Positions 61,809 through 64,000 of a DNA stretch of 64,000 nt are shown here, piece by piece. The position numbers and the translations under genes were made by a program. The DNA is from an uncultured Oscillospiraceae bacterium (GTDB lineage Bacteria > Bacillota > Clostridia > Oscillospirales > Oscillospiraceae), in contig CAJUPW010000014.1 of the NCBI GenBank assembly GCA_910588635.1, positions 8,681-72,680 on the forward strand, in the 5' to 3' direction. Every line of letters starts with the position of its first letter. Within the stretch, counting starts at the first letter, position 1. The notes below the pieces were generated by a model. That model was not told the DNA's origin and did no database searches. It worked only from the letters and a program-made list of their open reading frames with translations.

Positions 61809-62744
61809 ATGCACTTTACCGGCACCATCTGGCGGCCGCCCTACGAGGCCGCCTCCCTTCTGATTGAGGCCACGGCGGGCTGCACCCACCACCGATGCAA
61901 ATTCTGCACCCTGTACAATGACCTGCCATTTCCCTTCCGCATGTCCCCTCTGGAGGACATAGAGGCCGACCTGCTGGAGGCCCAGACCGCCCTCCACTCC
62001 CCCGTGGGGAAGCTGACCGCCGCCCTCCAGGGCCTGCCCAACCGGGAGGGACCTGGCCGGGCCTTTCTCACCGGAGCAAACCCCTTTGTTCTGAAGTCGG
62101 ACCGGCTGCTGGAGATCGCCCAGCTCATTGGACGGTATTTCCCCAACATCCAGACCATAGGCAGCTTTGCCAGGATCACCGACATCGGCCTGAAAACCGA
62201 CGGAGAACTGGAACAGCTCAGGGCCGCCGGTTACGACGGTCTGACCATCGGCGTGGAGACGGGGGACGGCCCCTCCCTGACCTTTATGGACAAGGGCTAT
62301 ACTCCGGAGGACATTTTGACCCAGTGCCGCCGGCTGGACCGGGCTGGCATCGGCTACAACTTCTTCTATCTCACCGGTGTCGCCGGGGCGGGACAGGGGG
62401 CGCGGAGCGCCAGGGCCAGCGCGGAGCTGTTCAACCAGCTCCACCCCAGGCTCATCGGGTCCTCCATGCTCACAGTATATCCGGATTCCCGGCTGTACCA
62501 GGAGATTCAGGCGGGGAACTGGAGGGAGGCCGGGGAAGTGGAAAAATACGAGGAGCTGAAAACCCTGGTCTCCTATCTGGATATCCCCGTGACCTTCGCC
62601 GCCCTGGGGGCTTCCAACGCTTACCAGTTCCAGGGGCGGCTGCCGGAGGAGAGGGAGGTCCTCCTGACTGCCCTGGACGGCATCATCCGTCGGGAGAGCG
62701 AGGACAGACTGCGCTCCTACCGGACCACACTGCCACACCTGTAA
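61809..62744 (+). CDS. radical SAM protein of unknown function (COG1032-like)
   Basis: The 311-residue enzyme has the iron-sulfur motif GCTHHRCKFCTLY (about residues 24-36), a CX4CX2C spacing seen in one COG1032 subgroup instead of CX3CX2C. Further family parts are FLTGANPF (about 86-93), SFARITDI, LTIGVETG (about 139-146) and SSMLTVYPDSRL (about 218-229). No B12-binding domain is present. Substrate unknown. ATG 61809 follows AAAGGAG. Divergent from the HxlR gene, which may control it. Confidence 0.88.
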   Translation: MHFTGTIWRPPYEAASLLIEATAGCTHHRCKFCTLYNDLPFPFRMSPLEDIEADLLEAQTALHSPVGKLTAALQGLPNREGPGRAFLTGANPFVLKSDRLLEIAQLIGRYFPNIQTIGSFARITDIGLKTDGELEQLRAAGYDGLTIGVETGDGPSLTFMDKGYTPEDILTQCRRLDRAGIGYNFFYLTGVAGAGQGARSARASAELFNQLHPRLIGSSMLTVYPDSRLYQEIQAGNWREAGEVEKYEELKTLVSYLDIPVTFAALGASNAYQFQGRLPEEREVLLTALDGIIRRESEDRLRSYRTTLPHL

Positions 62745-62745
62745 A

Positions 62746-63246
62746 TCAGTCTCTCACCAGGACCTCCGCGATCTCCCCGATATACATGACGTGGTAGTCC
62801 TTCTCGGGGTAGAACCGCTCCTTCACGTCCTGGGGGATGTTGTCCGGATCCATGGGCTGGACGAACCGCTTGCGGCACACCAGCACCAGCTCGGCCTCCT
62901 CGAAGTAGGGCGCGCCGCACTCCGCCGCTTTCACGGTGAAGCCGCACTCCTTCACCTTGTCCGCCTCCCGGCCGCTCCTGGAGCCGCAAAGCTGGAGCGC
63001 TTTGCGGTGCTCCTCTCCGAAGAAAGCCAGGGTGAAATACGCCTCCCGGTCCACGAACTCCTTGGTGTACCGCTGGGGACGGATGTAGCAGGTGGCCGAG
63101 GGGGCGTTCCAGAGCACGCCCAGCCCGCCCCAGGAGGCGGTCATGGTGTTGCATTTTTCCGCAGTTCCGGCGGTAATGAGCATCCACTGGCTGCCAATGG
63201 CGGAAAAGACGTTCTTGTCCAGGTCCTTCGGGTCAATCTTGCGCAT
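62746..63246 (-). CDS. flavin reductase family protein
   Basis: The 166-residue protein has the split-barrel FMN-binding fold of flavoredoxins: KCNTMTASWGGLGVLWNAPSATCYIRPQRYT (about residues 31-61) binds FMN, and YFTLAFFGEEHRKALQLCG (about 70-88) follows the usual pattern. It probably transfers electrons or reduces free FMN. ATG at 63246 has AGGAGGAA; TGC-TATATT upstream on the minus strand is an extended -10. Single gene, convergent with the radical SAM gene with one base between stops. Confidence 0.9.
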   Translation of the reverse strand: MRKIDPKDLDKNVFSAIGSQWMLITAGTAEKCNTMTASWGGLGVLWNAPSATCYIRPQRYTKEFVDREAYFTLAFFGEEHRKALQLCGSRSGREADKVKECGFTVKAAECGAPYFEEAELVLVCRKRFVQPMDPDNIPQDVKERFYPEKDYHVMYIGEIAEVLVRD

Positions 63247-63293
63247 GGCGTGATTCCTCCTAAATATAGCAATTCAATGATAGTATATGCGGA

Positions 63294-63325
63294 AAAAGCC
63301 GCACCGAATACACGGTGCGGCTTTT
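63294..63325. terminator. terminator of rpmE
   Basis: 13-bp stem AAAAGCCGCACCG with CGGTGCGGCTTTT (6-base loop), usable on both strands. Confidence 0.9.
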
Positions 63326-63337
63326 AGACTCAGGGGC

Positions 63338-63541
63338 TTACTTGTCAAGGCCGAACTTCTTGTTGAAGCGGCTGACACGTCCGCCGGTGTCCACCATCTT
63401 CTGCTTGCCGGTGTAGAAGGGGTGACACTTGGAACAAACTTCCACGCGGATATCCTTCTTGGTGGAGCCGGTCTCGATCACGTTGCCGCAGGCGCACCGG
63501 ATGGTGGTCTGTTGATAGTTGGGGTGGAGGCCTTCCTTCAT
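63338..63541 (-). CDS. rpmE: 50S ribosomal protein L31, zinc-binding type
   Basis: The 67-residue ribosomal protein starts [10 protein letters not shown], has the zinc ligands CACG (residues 15 and 17) and CSKC (about 36 and 39) and ends [21 protein letters not shown], typical of the C+ form. C+ L31 is the zinc-replete version, often swapped for a Cys-free paralogue when zinc is low. Start 63541 has GAGGTGAAG. It has its own promoter and terminator. Confidence 0.97.
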   Translation of the reverse strand: MKEGLHPNYQQTTIRCACGNVIETGSTKKDIRVEVCSKCHPFYTGKQKMVDTGGRVSRFNKKFGLDK

Positions 63542-63593
63542 TTTATCTTCACCTCTTTCTCCTCGTGAGGGTATGCTTGTAAACGCAACTGAT

Positions 63594-63622
63594 ATCATAA
63601 CACAATTATAAGCGGAAAGCAA
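63594..63622 (-). promoter_or_regulatory. sigma-A promoter of rpmE
   Basis: On the minus strand: TTGCTT, 17-base spacer, TATGAT. Confidence 0.75.
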
Positions 63623-63712
63623 CTGTTTTTTCAAAAAATTTCCCGTTTCCGTTCCGGGGGAAATGTCAAGGGTTAAATGCAGAAAAATCTAGAATACTTT
63701 TTTGTGCAATAT

Positions 63713-63930
63713 CTACAAAAACAGTTCAATACTCCTAATCCCGTCCTCTCGGGCAAGCTCCATCAGCACCCGCCCGGCACACCTTCCCCCAAGGATGCCG
63801 CGCGGGTATTCATTTACCCACCGCTGGACCCGTAACGTGTCGTCCTCCGTTATCCCGGTGAAGTCCGTCCCCTTTGGCACCCGCCGCCGAAAAACGACAA
63901 AATTTCTTCGGCGTTTTCTTACAATTTCAA
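63713..63930 (-). pseudogene. C-terminal fragment of a transposase (IS30-like)
   Basis: Minus-strand frame ending at a TAG at 63713: VPKGTDFTGITEDDTLRVQR, WVNEYPRGILGG and a divergent end ...IELFL. The PKGTDF and W-N-x-YPR-x-LGG pattern is the tail of IS30-family transposases. The catalytic DDE part is absent, because the sequence changes into another gene near 63930. It is a remnant; no inverted repeats were recognised. Confidence 0.45.
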
Positions 63931-63931
63931 A

Positions 63932-64000
63932 TTGGCGTTGACAACGGAGTACGGTTTGGAACAGGTCTACAACGTGATCGACAGCCGCTACCGCAGCCGC
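63932..64000 (+). pseudogene. internal fragment of a DnaC/IstB-like ATP-binding protein, cut by the window edge
   Basis: The plus frame reads LALTTEYGLEQVYNVIDSRY-RSR up to the edge, which resembles the middle of DnaC-like replication ATPases of phages and conjugative elements (before the sensor TTNL strand). The N-terminal Walker regions are missing: the transposase-like fragment lies there instead, so the gene looks truncated at about 63930. Confidence 0.5.

Overview
The window looks like a chromosomal segment of a high-GC, anaerobic, Gram-positive gut Clostridium relative, most likely of the Oscillospiraceae (Flavonifractor / Pseudoflavonifractor / Oscillibacter type). This is inferred from three things: a GC-rich base composition (about 60% by eye) with AGGAGG-type ribosome sites and strong sigma-A promoters; a V-type instead of an F-type ATPase, rubrerythrin, HrcA/CIRCE control, a zinc-type L31 and the large SRP RNA; and the presence of LytTR, YqhQ, YitT and bactofilin genes. 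No species can be named from this alone.

Layout. 1-5.4 kb: end of an LCP cell-wall ligase, rsfS, a lipid kinase, the azlCD exporter, a short-chain reductase and a membrane-anchored glycoside-hydrolase-like protein. 5.4-14.3 kb: one promoter drives a V-ATPase operon (H-like, I, K, E, C, F, A, B, D). The K ring keeps the sodium-ligand residues of the Enterococcus enzyme, but the B gene carries a frameshift that fits a 23-base deletion. 14.3-16.1 kb: a proteasome-beta-like Ntn hydrolase, then an AT-rich patch with TM2, DUF2752 and XRE genes and palindromic operators. 16.2-21 kb (minus strand): an ATP-grasp ligase with two esterases, coaBC and rubrerythrin. 21-25 kb: a LytTR/membrane protein pair divergent from a 913-residue protein that has flagellin-like ends around a very large Gly-rich centre. 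25-29 kb: thiN divergent from cysteine desulfurase, MATE and MBL genes.

29.3-34.2 kb: heat-shock operon hrcA-grpE-dnaK-dnaJ with a perfect CIRCE. 34.4-39.6 kb: ftsE-ftsX, a previously easy-to-miss 33-residue membrane protein, an EnvC-like M23 peptidase, a polysaccharide deacetylase and bactofilin: a cell division and envelope block. 39.6-42.4 kb: SRP RNA, dnaX, ybaB. 42.5-44.2 kb: an isolated phage-type lysis cassette (XhlA-like, holins, endolysin). 44.3-51.2 kb: two two-component systems, with a lipoprotein beside the second one. This second system shows a 65-bp duplication of the regulator end and an apparent in-frame deletion in its kinase. 51.2-58 kb: yqhQ, prmC, recA, recX, rimO, pgsA, yitT. 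58-63.6 kb (mostly minus): NlpC/P60 hydrolase, a small conserved protein, GNAT, hflX, HxlR regulator, radical SAM protein, flavin reductase and rpmE. The last 300 bases hold truncated mobile-element genes.

No CRISPR array, rRNA or tRNA gene was seen. The best candidates for new biology are the flagellin-like giant protein, the Ser-nucleophile Ntn hydrolase, the stand-alone lysis cassette, the ATP-grasp/esterase trio and the small protein in the ftsEX operon. Three separate indel-type lesions (atpB, the second kinase, the second regulator) should be checked against reads, since they could be real decay or assembly errors.
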